This document shows, one piece after another, positions 13,573-20,694 of a stretch of DNA of 24,460 nt. The position numbers and the translations under genes were made by a program. Where the stretch lies: the NCBI GenBank assembly GCA_947304695.1, contig CAMZBS010000027.1:1-24460 (forward strand). The letters run 5' to 3'. This stretch comes from an uncultured Prevotella sp. (GTDB lineage Bacteria > Bacteroidota > Bacteroidia > Bacteroidales > Bacteroidaceae). Position 1 is the first letter of the stretch. The number at the start of each line of letters is the position of its first letter. Under the pieces are notes generated by a model, which saw nothing but the letters and a program-made list of their open reading frames with translations, had not been told where the DNA came from and did no database searches.

Positions 13573-14830
13573 CGCATACGAAGTCCTTTCCGATGCTTGC
13601 TATATCTGGAGAGAAGAACTGAAGCAGGTGTTCAGAGATGAAGGAGTACTCATCTTCTTCATTCTCGTGCCGCTGGCCTATCCGCTCCTTTATTCCTGGA
13701 TATACAATAACGAGACGGTGCGTGAAGTTCCTGTCTGCGTGGTCGACGACAGCCACAGCAGCCTGTCGCGAAAGTTCATTCAGCGTTGCGACGCCTCGCC
13801 CGATGTCCGCATACTCTCTTATGCCCAGGATCTTGATGAGGCTCGTTCGCTTGTTTCCCGACAGGTGGTGAAGGGCATTTATTTCATTCCGAGCGACTTT
13901 GAGACCAACATCTGCCGCATGGAGCCTGCCACCATCAGCGTCTATTGCGACATGAGTCTCATGCTGGCCTACAAGGCCGTGTTCCAGACGGCCCAGGTGG
14001 TGTCCATGCAGATGGGTTCGGAGATTACATCAAAGCTGGGCGGCCACTATACAGCCCGCGATGCAGCCATCTCGGCCCGTCCGCTCGACTATGAGGAAGT
14101 GGCTCTGTTCAACCCCTCCGGCGGCTACGGCTCGTCGGTGTTGCCCGCTGTGCTGATGCTCATCCTGCAACAGACGCTGGCGCTGGGCATAGGACTTTCG
14201 GCAGGAACCGCCCGTGAGCGGAATCGCTACGGGCAACTTATCCCCGTGAACCGTCACTACCACCATACCCTGCCCATTGTGTGGGGCAAGGCGTTGTGCT
14301 ATCTGATGATCTACGCTGTCATGGGTGCTTGGCTGACGTGCGCCGTGCCGCGACTGTTCCATTTCCCCCAGTTGGCCACATGGACTACGCTCTTTGCCCT
14401 GATGCTGCCCTATACGTTGGCCTGCATCTTCTTCGGAATGGTCGTCTCTTGTATGGTGAAATACCGTGAGAACGTCATGTTGCTCATGGTGTTCATCTCC
14501 GTTCCACTGCTGTTCATGACTGGTGTGAGCTGGCCACAGGCCAGCATCCCTGGTATGTGGCAGGGAGTCAGCTGGCTCTTCCCCAGCACCTTTGGCGTTC
14601 GGGCCTATATACGGCTCAACACCATGGGAGCCACACTCTCCGACGTAGCCTTTGAGTATCACATCCTGTGGCTTCACGTGCTGGTCTATTTCCTGCTGGC
14701 CTGTGCCGTCTACCGCTTTCAGATCTATAGGGCCCGTCAGGACGTGCGCCATCGGCTGGCCGCCATCAAGGCCCGACGGTCTGTTATTGTGGCAGATAGA
14801 GGCGGCAAACCTTCAGGGCCTCAGGAGTGA
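13541..14830 (+). CDS. ABC-2 type transporter permease, second subunit
   Basis: This 429-residue protein is a paralogue of the preceding permease with the same plan: an N-terminal helix (GVLIFFILVPLAYPLLYSWIYNNE), a periplasmic domain (EVPVCVVDDSHSSLSRKFIQRC, DEARSLVSRQVVKGIYFIPSDFE), and a C-terminal membrane domain with SVLPAVLMLILQQTLALGIGLSAGTARERN, PYTLACIFFGMVVSCMVKYREN and WLFPSTFGVRAYIRLNTMGA. The pair presumably forms a heterodimer. I use the ATG at 13541, which follows GGGGAAGATAAAG; the one at 13556 is possible. It overlaps the previous gene by 32 bases. Its last 47 bases overlap the end of the convergent lipoprotein gene. It is the last gene of the operon. Confidence 0.92.
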   Translation: MQCLPMSIFRNAYEVLSDACYIWREELKQVFRDEGVLIFFILVPLAYPLLYSWIYNNETVREVPVCVVDDSHSSLSRKFIQRCDASPDVRILSYAQDLDEARSLVSRQVVKGIYFIPSDFETNICRMEPATISVYCDMSLMLAYKAVFQTAQVVSMQMGSEITSKLGGHYTARDAAISARPLDYEEVALFNPSGGYGSSVLPAVLMLILQQTLALGIGLSAGTARERNRYGQLIPVNRHYHHTLPIVWGKALCYLMIYAVMGAWLTCAVPRLFHFPQLATWTTLFALMLPYTLACIFFGMVVSCMVKYRENVMLLMVFISVPLLFMTGVSWPQASIPGMWQGVSWLFPSTFGVRAYIRLNTMGATLSDVAFEYHILWLHVLVYFLLACAVYRFQIYRARQDVRHRLAAIKARRSVIVADRGGKPSGPQE

Positions 14831-15698
14831 GGTAGGGCTGAAGGCGGTCGTAAGGCAGCGTGAACGAGGGCATGCCGGCAGCATAGCTGGCAATCTCGTA
14901 CTGCTGATAGGTGAACACCATTCCTTCTTTCGTGGGAAAGGGCTGCAGGACGGGCAGCGGAATCTGGCGGCCCTCTATTTGCAACACATCAAAGAGGTCT
15001 TCCTCACTCATCGTCATCTCATTGTCTGAAAAATAGCTCAGCAGACCCTCAATGAGCAGGGGCTGCAGGGCTTCTGTGCAGGTAGAGTCAAGCATGTGCT
15101 CCACCAGCTTGCCCGTTTCCTTGTCGAAGGTGAGGCAACCGTCGCCCGACACACCGCCGTGGGCACCGCCCAGATAGATGTAGTCCTGCGACTGGAACAC
15201 CAGGTAGTTGGTGGTGTCGGCAATCAACTTCAGGCTGTACTCATACTCCCACTGCGGTATCTCGGCAATGCGTTCGGCTTTCTCTTCCTCGCTCAGCTCC
15301 TCGGCTTCGCGTATGTACGCCTCCCTTTCGTCGGCATCGCTTTTCGACAGGCTGTCGAGCAGTGCCATCGTCCTTTTGAAGTAGTAGTCTGCCATCGCCT
15401 TGCTGTCGTCGGCATCGCCGCTGAAGAGCGGGAAGAACTGTTCGCCTTCGGGCGAAGCCACATGGGTGAGACGCTCCCCCATCGTAGCCACCAACTGCTG
15501 GCGGATGGCTTGCGCCACGTCACTGTTGGCTACGGGCAACTGCACCTCGATGGTAAGGTTGCTCACGTAGCGGGTAGAGTCCGTCAGCGTAATGGTCTCT
15601 GTCTGGAACGATGTGTCTTCTTTCTTGTTGCATGCGGTAGCGAGTACCAACATCATCAGGGTCGTCAGGGCCACTGAGAGAACATGGTTTTTCTTCAT
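14784..15698 (-). CDS. Lipoprotein of the RsiV/DUF3298 type
   Basis: This 304-residue protein has a lipoprotein signal peptide with the lipobox LATAC (Cys23). A DUF4163-like region follows (TSFQTETITLTDSTRYVSNLTIEVQLPVA), and then a C-terminal domain typical of DUF3298/RsiV proteins: YLVFQSQDYIYLGGAHG, GCLTFDKETGKLVEHML, EGMVFTYQQYEIASYAAGMP and FTLPYDRLQPYLTPEAL. Similar domains occur in the Bacillus lysozyme-sensing anti-sigma RsiV and the deacetylase-associated PdaC, so binding of a wall or envelope ligand is possible. Here there is no sigma-binding or catalytic part, and the function is unknown. The ATG at 15698 is preferred because the promoter box at 15735-15728 lies inside the longer TTG-initiated frame. 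Confidence 0.82.
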   Translation of the reverse strand: MKKNHVLSVALTTLMMLVLATACNKKEDTSFQTETITLTDSTRYVSNLTIEVQLPVANSDVAQAIRQQLVATMGERLTHVASPEGEQFFPLFSGDADDSKAMADYYFKRTMALLDSLSKSDADEREAYIREAEELSEEEKAERIAEIPQWEYEYSLKLIADTTNYLVFQSQDYIYLGGAHGGVSGDGCLTFDKETGKLVEHMLDSTCTEALQPLLIEGLLSYFSDNEMTMSEEDLFDVLQIEGRQIPLPVLQPFPTKEGMVFTYQQYEIASYAAGMPSFTLPYDRLQPYLTPEALKVCRLYLPQ

Positions 15699-15727
15699 TT
15701 TCCTTACAATTTTGGTTATAGCTTGTG

Positions 15728-15759
15728 CAAAAGTACAAAACATCTGCCAATCAGCCAAA
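15728..15759 (-). promoter_or_regulatory. Promoter of the RsiV-type lipoprotein gene (TTTG-N20-TACTTTTG)
   Basis: Minus-strand TTTG at 15759-15756 and TACTTTTG at 15735-15728 are separated by exactly 20 bases, a full match to the Bacteroidota consensus. The start would be near 15720, giving a leader of about 22 bases. Confidence 0.83.
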
Positions 15760-15816
15760 TGCTTTGACAGATAAATACGCTGATGCACAAAAAACAATGA
15801 TGAGGCGTACTATTGA

Positions 15817-15881
15817 TTGTATTCAGGCTGTATACACTTTGTATTTGCCTTGAATACAAGTTGTATACAGCCTGAATACAA
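15817..15881. repeat. 19-bp perfect inverted repeat in a divergent intergenic region
   Basis: TTGTATTCAGGCTGTATAC (15817-15835) and its exact reverse complement (15863-15881) are separated by 27 bases. The loop itself contains related TTGTATT and GAATACAA words, so there are four overlapping sites with the same core. No T tract follows. It lies in the 309-base gap 15699-16007 between two divergent genes, upstream of both. A terminator is therefore unlikely; an operator, a REP-like element or a mini-mobile element is more plausible. The rest of this gap holds the lipoprotein promoter (15728-15759) and a weak TTACTTTG box (15980-15987) that may serve the FISUMP gene. Confidence 0.85.
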
Positions 15882-16007
15882 AGTACCTGGGGCACCACGT
15901 TTTGGGCTGTTAGGTCATGAATCACTTAGAAAAATGCTATTATTCTGATGAATCTGTCGTTTATTTCAGATTTTTTTTGTTACTTTGCCTGCAAAAACAA
16001 AAAAGAT

Positions 16008-16679
16008 ATGAAGAAGTTTTTTCTAATGACGCTGTCCATCATGTTCTTTGGGACGGTTGGTAATGCTAAGGTTAATGGAACGGAGAACGAAGCAAAAACT
16101 CCCGACGGAGTAGTGGCCGTTGATTTAGGACTTAGTGTGAAGTGGGCTAACATGAATGTGGGTGCAAAGAAGGATACTGGCTTTGGCACGTATTTCGCCT
16201 GGGGTGAGACCAAGCCGAAGGAATACTACTCGTGGAACACCTATATCTGGAGCAAAGGAGACTCCCAGTTCCTGACCAAGTATTCACCCACCGACAAGAG
16301 GGCACAGCTGGTTCTCTCGGACGATGCTGCCAACACCAATTGGGGCGGTGAATGGCGCATGCCCACTGCCGACGAGTTCGATGAATTGGTAGACCCGACA
16401 AAATGCACATGGGAGTGGACTACGAAAGAAGGTGTCAACGGCTATAAGGTCACTGGTAAGAAGACAGGCAATTCCATCTTCCTGCCTATCACTGGCATCC
16501 GCTGCTATTCGGAAGTCTACTTCCGTGGCATCAATGGCATTTACTGGACATCGACTCTCTACATGGCCAATCCCAATAAAGCCTGGTGTCTGGAATTCGA
16601 TTTCTCTGACAAGAAAGTCTATTACGGCAACCTTTCCAGCAATCGTTTCAGTGGTCGCTGCATCCGTGCAGTACAGTAG
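16008..16679 (+). CDS. Secreted FISUMP-like protein (Fib_succ_major-type domain)
   Basis: This 223-residue protein has a signal peptide (MKKFFLMTLSIMFFGTVGNA). A domain common in Prevotella and Bacteroides secreted proteins follows: VAVDLGLSVKWANMNVGA, FGTYFAWGETKPK, then WGGEWRMPTADEFDELV, YKVTGKKTGNSIFLPITG, IYWTSTLY and a terminal SGRCIRAVQ. The WRMPT...EF..L and YWTST...R.V pattern is that of the Fibrobacter succinogenes major paralogous (FISUMP) domain. The biochemical role of this domain is not established; cell-surface location is likely. The ATG at 16008 is chosen because it opens a clean signal peptide, whereas the frame's earlier ATG at 15948 does not. It is followed at 147 bases by the kinase-like gene. 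Confidence 0.78.
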   Translation: MKKFFLMTLSIMFFGTVGNAKVNGTENEAKTPDGVVAVDLGLSVKWANMNVGAKKDTGFGTYFAWGETKPKEYYSWNTYIWSKGDSQFLTKYSPTDKRAQLVLSDDAANTNWGGEWRMPTADEFDELVDPTKCTWEWTTKEGVNGYKVTGKKTGNSIFLPITGIRCYSEVYFRGINGIYWTSTLYMANPNKAWCLEFDFSDKKVYYGNLSSNRFSGRCIRAVQ

Positions 16680-16736
16680 CATTAGGCTGGTTTTTGTGAT
16701 TATATGTTCAGATTCGTACAATAATGTACAAATAAT

Positions 16737-16767
16737 TTGGCTATTTCGGAAAAAAGCCGTACCTTAT
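16737..16767 (+). promoter_or_regulatory. Possible promoter of the kinase-like gene
   Basis: TTG at 16737-16739 (preceded by T) is followed after 20 bases by TACCTTAT, which matches the TAnnTTTG box only in its first half. The stretch TTGGCTATTTCG (16737-16748) is identical to 8955-8966 in the exporter promoter, and the spacer is again an imperfect palindrome (GGCTATTTC...AAAAGCC). The call rests mainly on that resemblance. Confidence 0.4.
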
Positions 16768-16826
16768 GCAAAATAGAACAGTTCTATGGCTTGTAGATCA
16801 TTCAAACAATATTAAATAGTATCAAA

Positions 16827-17654
16827 ATGAATATGGTGTTGTTAATCGCAATTGTGCTGGTTGTTGGTTTTCTGTTAATTTTATTTAGTGTACGCCGACA
16901 CTATGTAAAGCTGCTGCGTAGAGCCGTGAAACGCGCTCAGAAAAGCGAGCAGTTGAAGTCGGCCTTTATTGACAACGTCAGCCACACATTGCGCACGCCG
17001 TTGAATGCCATCTTGGGCTACAGCAACATGATCCTGGACGAAAATGATAAAGCCATGCAGCCTGCTGTGGTAAAGGAGATGGCCAACAATATCAAAATCG
17101 ACAGCCAGGAGTTAATCGGTTTTGTCGAACAGCTTTTCGAAATGTCTAAATTCGAAGGCATCACGCCCAGCTTCACTTTCATCGAGGTCAACCTCACCGA
17201 ACTCATGGCATCTTATCGTCGTGAGGCTTTGGTTATTGTCAAACCCGATGTTTCAGTACACGTCAGGACCGACCTCTCGCCACATTGCAAGGCCATGCTT
17301 GACACGAACCTCATGCACCAGCTCATGATGCATCTGCTGACACACGCTTCAAGGCACACCTCGCAGGGCAACATTGTCATTCAGTATGGCTATGAGCGCA
17401 AGGGCCTCAAGGTCAATATCACCCATTCGGGCAACGGCAAGGCCGAACTGATTGGTGCCGACATCTACTCGTTCCTCCAGAAGGAAGATGCCTTGAAGCA
17501 TGTCAACGAGTCTTCAATCTTCGGGCTCTCTATCTGTAAGGCCATCGTGGAAATGCTTGGCGGCGAGTTCTATATTGATACGGAATATGAACGTAAGACC
17601 GTAGCCTCCTTCTGGCTCCCCTGCAAAATGCGGGATAAGCACTTAGGCATGTAG
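16827..17654 (+). CDS. Short membrane histidine kinase homologue with degraded ATP-binding motifs
   Basis: This 275-residue protein has one N-terminal helix (VLLIAIVLVVGFLLILFSV), a short linker and a HisKA dimerisation domain with an H-box, FIDNVSHTLRTPLNAILGYS (His53). The usual Glu after the His is Thr54. The HATPase domain is present in outline, but key residues are changed. The N-box region is LMHQLMMHLLTHASRHT, with His169 and His173 where Asn is expected. The G1 box is HSGNG (200-204) instead of DxGxG. The G2 region is SSIFGLSICKAIVEMLGG. There is no sensor domain and no response regulator nearby. It may be a pseudokinase, a phosphatase, or a His-containing relay partner rather than an autokinase. 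It lies between two secreted-protein genes. Confidence 0.8.
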   Translation: MNMVLLIAIVLVVGFLLILFSVRRHYVKLLRRAVKRAQKSEQLKSAFIDNVSHTLRTPLNAILGYSNMILDENDKAMQPAVVKEMANNIKIDSQELIGFVEQLFEMSKFEGITPSFTFIEVNLTELMASYRREALVIVKPDVSVHVRTDLSPHCKAMLDTNLMHQLMMHLLTHASRHTSQGNIVIQYGYERKGLKVNITHSGNGKAELIGADIYSFLQKEDALKHVNESSIFGLSICKAIVEMLGGEFYIDTEYERKTVASFWLPCKMRDKHLGM

Positions 17655-17710
17655 TCCAAGTCCCGTATAAAGAACACAAATGCTGAACTGAACATCGTCA
17701 TTTTTAAACA

Positions 17711-18520
17711 ATGAAGAAATCAATTATTACATTGCTGCTGGTCTCTCTGGCAATGGCAGCAACAGCGCAGACGGAAAACCCACGCGGCATCTACAAGATG
17801 ATGACGCTTACGGGAAAAGTGGGCGAGGTGAAAGCCCCCTATGAGCAATACAAGGTATGCACTGACAGCGTCACGCTGATGGTTTCATTTCAGAATGCCT
17901 TTTTCAGCATCGGCAACAACGACCACAGGGTTTTCAATTATACTGGCGACCAGCCGAAGGACGTGAACGACAAAAGCACGCTCATCTATGACAGCAATGC
18001 CGAGCACTTCTCCATGAAGTGGTGGAGCCAGTACCCCAACCATTTGTATTTCCCCAATAACGACTGGTGTATCGAGAAATATGAGTCGGGACAATACACT
18101 GAGCTTGGCCGCATAGCCTTCGATGCCTTGACGGGTAAGGCCGAAGTAGACCCGCGTAATCCGCTGTCCGGCACGTGGCGCATCATTGGCTACGTAGACG
18201 AACTGCGTGATGTCAAGAAAGCACTGCCGAAGCTGCATGGAGAATACCGCACAAGCAAATACTTCAACAGTTTCATGGTGTTATCTCCTAAAAACGCTGT
18301 ACTTATTACTTCAGGACGCGGTGGCGGTGTTGACAAAGTGGAATATGACGGCAAGAAGGCATACAAGATGGGCAACAAGACCTATCAAGTCAAATGGCTT
18401 ACGAAAGACCGTATTGCCGTAGAAGAGCACATTGACTACCGCATAGACTGGCAGATTCTGGAGCGCGTCACCGATGGCCAGACACCACTGAGTCGCATCG
18501 CCAGCCAGAATCTGCGATAA
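17711..18520 (+). CDS. Secreted protein of unknown function (possibly DUF4488-like)
   Basis: This 269-residue protein has a signal peptide (MKKSIITLLLVSLAMAATAQ). The mature part seems to contain two modules that each begin with a similar phrase: NPRGIYKMMTLTGK near residue 23 and NPLSGTWRIIGYVDEL near residue 145. Each is followed by beta-strand-like segments (FQNAFFSIGNNDHRVFNYTG; FMVLSPKNAVLITSG) and ends in a Trp-containing segment. This is suggestive of duplicated lipocalin-like or DUF4488-like domains, but I cannot confirm it. It starts 56 bases after the kinase-like gene with no clear promoter between, so the two may be co-transcribed. It converges with the GT4 gene, 12 bases apart, with no strong terminator. 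Confidence 0.65.
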   Translation: MKKSIITLLLVSLAMAATAQTENPRGIYKMMTLTGKVGEVKAPYEQYKVCTDSVTLMVSFQNAFFSIGNNDHRVFNYTGDQPKDVNDKSTLIYDSNAEHFSMKWWSQYPNHLYFPNNDWCIEKYESGQYTELGRIAFDALTGKAEVDPRNPLSGTWRIIGYVDELRDVKKALPKLHGEYRTSKYFNSFMVLSPKNAVLITSGRGGGVDKVEYDGKKAYKMGNKTYQVKWLTKDRIAVEEHIDYRIDWQILERVTDGQTPLSRIASQNLR

Positions 18521-18532
18521 TAGTTTAGACTA

Positions 18533-19714
18533 TCAGACAATACTTCCTGAAAGCAGACTCTCATAAAGTTCAAGATACTTCTGAGCTATTATTGTTGGTG
18601 AAAAACGATTAATCATGTCTTGTCGGATGGTTGTAGGGTCATAGCTGCGGCTCATCAGTTTCATGATGCCCTCATGCAGAGCTTCTACGGTAAAGTCGCT
18701 GCACACTACGCCATTGAGCTCGTTAATCAGTTCTGGGGTGCCGCTGACAGGAAACGCCACCACTGGAAGACCACAGGCCATAGCCTGCATGGGCGTCAGT
18801 GCGAAAGCCTCCTGCATGGACGGCATGGCAAAGAAGTCGCAGGCAGAGAATACCTCACAGAGTGATTCGGCAGTATCCTTAAAGCCCATCTCGATGACGT
18901 TAGGCCACGACTGGTGGCGGCTGTTGCTGCCCACGGCAACAATCTTTATACGGGGGTTGCCGATACGGCTTACTGCCTCTGACAGTTTGTCCAGCCCCTT
19001 GCGTGGGTCTGTCACTACAAAGGCAGCAAAAGCTATCAGCGTGTCGTCCTCGCTGAGACCTAATCGCTGCCTTGCATCAGTCTTTGGTATGGGATAATAT
19101 TTTGCAGTATCTACGGTGTTGCTGATAATTCTTACTTCTCGCCCCTTGAGCAATTCGTGCCCTTTGAATTTGTTTCTATAGAACTCTGACAGCATGACGA
19201 TGCCTTGATTCTTTGCCTGAGACAAAGCCTTACGCTTCAGTTCTGCATAATATTGCTCCAGCGGATGGTTGCGGTGCAAATGACTCTCATAATATGCCAG
19301 ACCATAGAAGAAGCTTTCGTCTTGCAGGGTCCATACAATAGGTTTGCTTCCTATTTTGCTGAAGAACGAAGGATAGTCAATGTAGTCGGCAACGTGCTGT
19401 AGGTGGATGACATCGGCCCATTTTACCCAGCGGCTATGTAGCAGGTTGACTACCGAAGTCGGAATGGCACCGCCTAAGCGACGACACTTGTTACGCTGTG
19501 TAATGGTAAAACCGTAGCGTGCCAACAGTCCTGACGGCATTTTTGCCAGTCGCCACCTCAGATATCCGTAGCGTTCCACATCGGGATCGTTGATGCTCTT
19601 GTAGAGTACCAACATGTGACATTCGTGTCCTAACAGTTTTAGGGTGTGCATCAAATCAATACATGACTGGCCAATGCCACCCTTGTCGTCTTTTGTTACA
19701 ATGAGTATCTTCAT
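18533..19714 (-). CDS. GT4-family glycosyltransferase (group 1)
   Basis: This 393-residue protein should add a sugar to a lipid-linked polysaccharide repeat unit on the cytoplasmic face. It begins MKILIVTKDDKGGIGQSCIDL with the Gly-rich donor/acceptor loop of GT-B enzymes. An acceptor-side segment follows (WADVIHLQHVADYIDYPSFF), then the donor domain: IISNTVDTAKYYP, FAAFVVTDPRKGLDKL, KIVAVGSNS and FAMPSMQEAFALTPMQAMACGLPVVAF. The usual E-x7-E motif appears here as E-x7-Q (EAFALTPMQ), so the second Glu is replaced by Gln. The sugar is unknown. It is the last gene of a four-gene minus-strand operon, five bases after the GT2 stop. Confidence 0.9.
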   Translation of the reverse strand: MKILIVTKDDKGGIGQSCIDLMHTLKLLGHECHMLVLYKSINDPDVERYGYLRWRLAKMPSGLLARYGFTITQRNKCRRLGGAIPTSVVNLLHSRWVKWADVIHLQHVADYIDYPSFFSKIGSKPIVWTLQDESFFYGLAYYESHLHRNHPLEQYYAELKRKALSQAKNQGIVMLSEFYRNKFKGHELLKGREVRIISNTVDTAKYYPIPKTDARQRLGLSEDDTLIAFAAFVVTDPRKGLDKLSEAVSRIGNPRIKIVAVGSNSRHQSWPNVIEMGFKDTAESLCEVFSACDFFAMPSMQEAFALTPMQAMACGLPVVAFPVSGTPELINELNGVVCSDFTVEALHEGIMKLMSRSYDPTTIRQDMINRFSPTIIAQKYLELYESLLSGSIV

Positions 19715-19719
19715 GATTT

Positions 19720-20694
19720 TTACATTTTCTTATAAAACATGTTTGGAGAAAGGGTACAGGAGTATATCATCGGGAAGAAGAATCCGCGCAACCAGCCTTT
19801 GATGCCGCTGACAGACTTGTCCCCAAAGTATATCCTTTTGCGGTGCTTCTGGCAGAGACGACAAAGACGCAGTATCGACGGCAGGTCGTCGCGAAGCATC
19901 AGCTGGCATATACGGTGGACTGGGGGATGGCGTCCGTCAGCAGTCAGTTCCGCCAGATGGGTATATATGCGCCTGCGGTTGTCGTCGGATAGCCAGCGGC
20001 GATATTCCTTCAGCCCCCACAAATAGGCGTAATATTTGGAGTGTTCTCCGATGGACTTATATTTCTCGACTAACAAGCTGGACACTTCACCGGCATGATG
20101 GCGATGCCACAACAGTGGGTCGTCTATTTTGATGATACCACCAGCCAATGATGCGTGCAGGCTCAGGCTCCAGTCATACCACATGTACGACTGCCAATTG
20201 TCGGGATTCTTGATGAATTCCCGACGGCAGAGCATGGAATGTCCGCCTACGTAGCTGAAAAATAGCAGCCGCTCAATGTTACAAGGTTTGTTTGACAGTA
20301 TGGCTGTTTCAGGGCTTTCCCCTAACATCGTTGCCGAACAACATAAGTCATAGTTGCCGATGGCGGCAATCTGACGCTCAATCTTCTCAGGATACCACAC
20401 GTCGTCCTGGTCGCTGATGGCCACGAAATCACCTGTGGCCCGCATGGCAGCCGTCTGGAAGTTAAGGTTCAGTCCTATGTTTTTCTCGTTGACGAACACC
20501 TTGACCTGTGGATGCTTCTCTGCATACTTGCGGGCAATGGCTACCGTTTGGTCTGTGGAACCATCGTCCTGAATAATCAGTTCGTGGATAGGGTAGGTCT
20601 GGCCAAGGATGGAATCAATCTGTTCACGGATGAACTTCTCACCGTTGTAGGTGGCCATTACCACTGATACTGTCTGTGCTGTCGTTTCATTCAT
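19720..20694 (-). CDS. GT2-family glycosyltransferase, tandem copy B
   Basis: This 324-residue GT-A enzyme has the N-terminal nucleotide-binding fold (TVSVVMATYNGEKFIREQIDSIL), the acidic motif IIQDDGSTDQT and the metal-binding region DFVAISDQDDVWYPEKIERQ. The C-terminal part includes ICQLMLRDDLPSILRLCRLC and a conserved basic/hydrophobic end (GWLRGFFFPMIY) that may touch the membrane. It resembles rhamnosyltransferase-like GT2 proteins of O-antigen loci, but the donor sugar cannot be told. It is clearly a paralogue of the gene just upstream (20687-21661), with the same length and matching motifs throughout. Its ATG overlaps that gene's stop by eight bases (ATGAATGA). Confidence 0.92.
   Translation of the reverse strand: MNETTAQTVSVVMATYNGEKFIREQIDSILGQTYPIHELIIQDDGSTDQTVAIARKYAEKHPQVKVFVNEKNIGLNLNFQTAAMRATGDFVAISDQDDVWYPEKIERQIAAIGNYDLCCSATMLGESPETAILSNKPCNIERLLFFSYVGGHSMLCRREFIKNPDNWQSYMWYDWSLSLHASLAGGIIKIDDPLLWHRHHAGEVSSLLVEKYKSIGEHSKYYAYLWGLKEYRRWLSDDNRRRIYTHLAELTADGRHPPVHRICQLMLRDDLPSILRLCRLCQKHRKRIYFGDKSVSGIKGWLRGFFFPMIYSCTLSPNMFYKKM

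Noticed and set aside
14030..14752. Minus-strand open frame of 240 codons opposite the second permease
   Set aside because: His/Gln-rich mirrored sequence with no domain; the plus-strand permease is clear.
16716..16729. GTACA-ATAA-TGTAC palindrome upstream of the kinase-like gene as an operator
   Set aside because: Five-bp arms in AT-rich DNA are expected by chance, and it lies outside the promoter elements proposed.
18520..18533. Small hairpin ATAGT/ACTAT between the convergent secreted-protein and GT4 genes as a terminator
   Set aside because: Five-bp A/T-rich stem without a T tract; no real evidence for termination.
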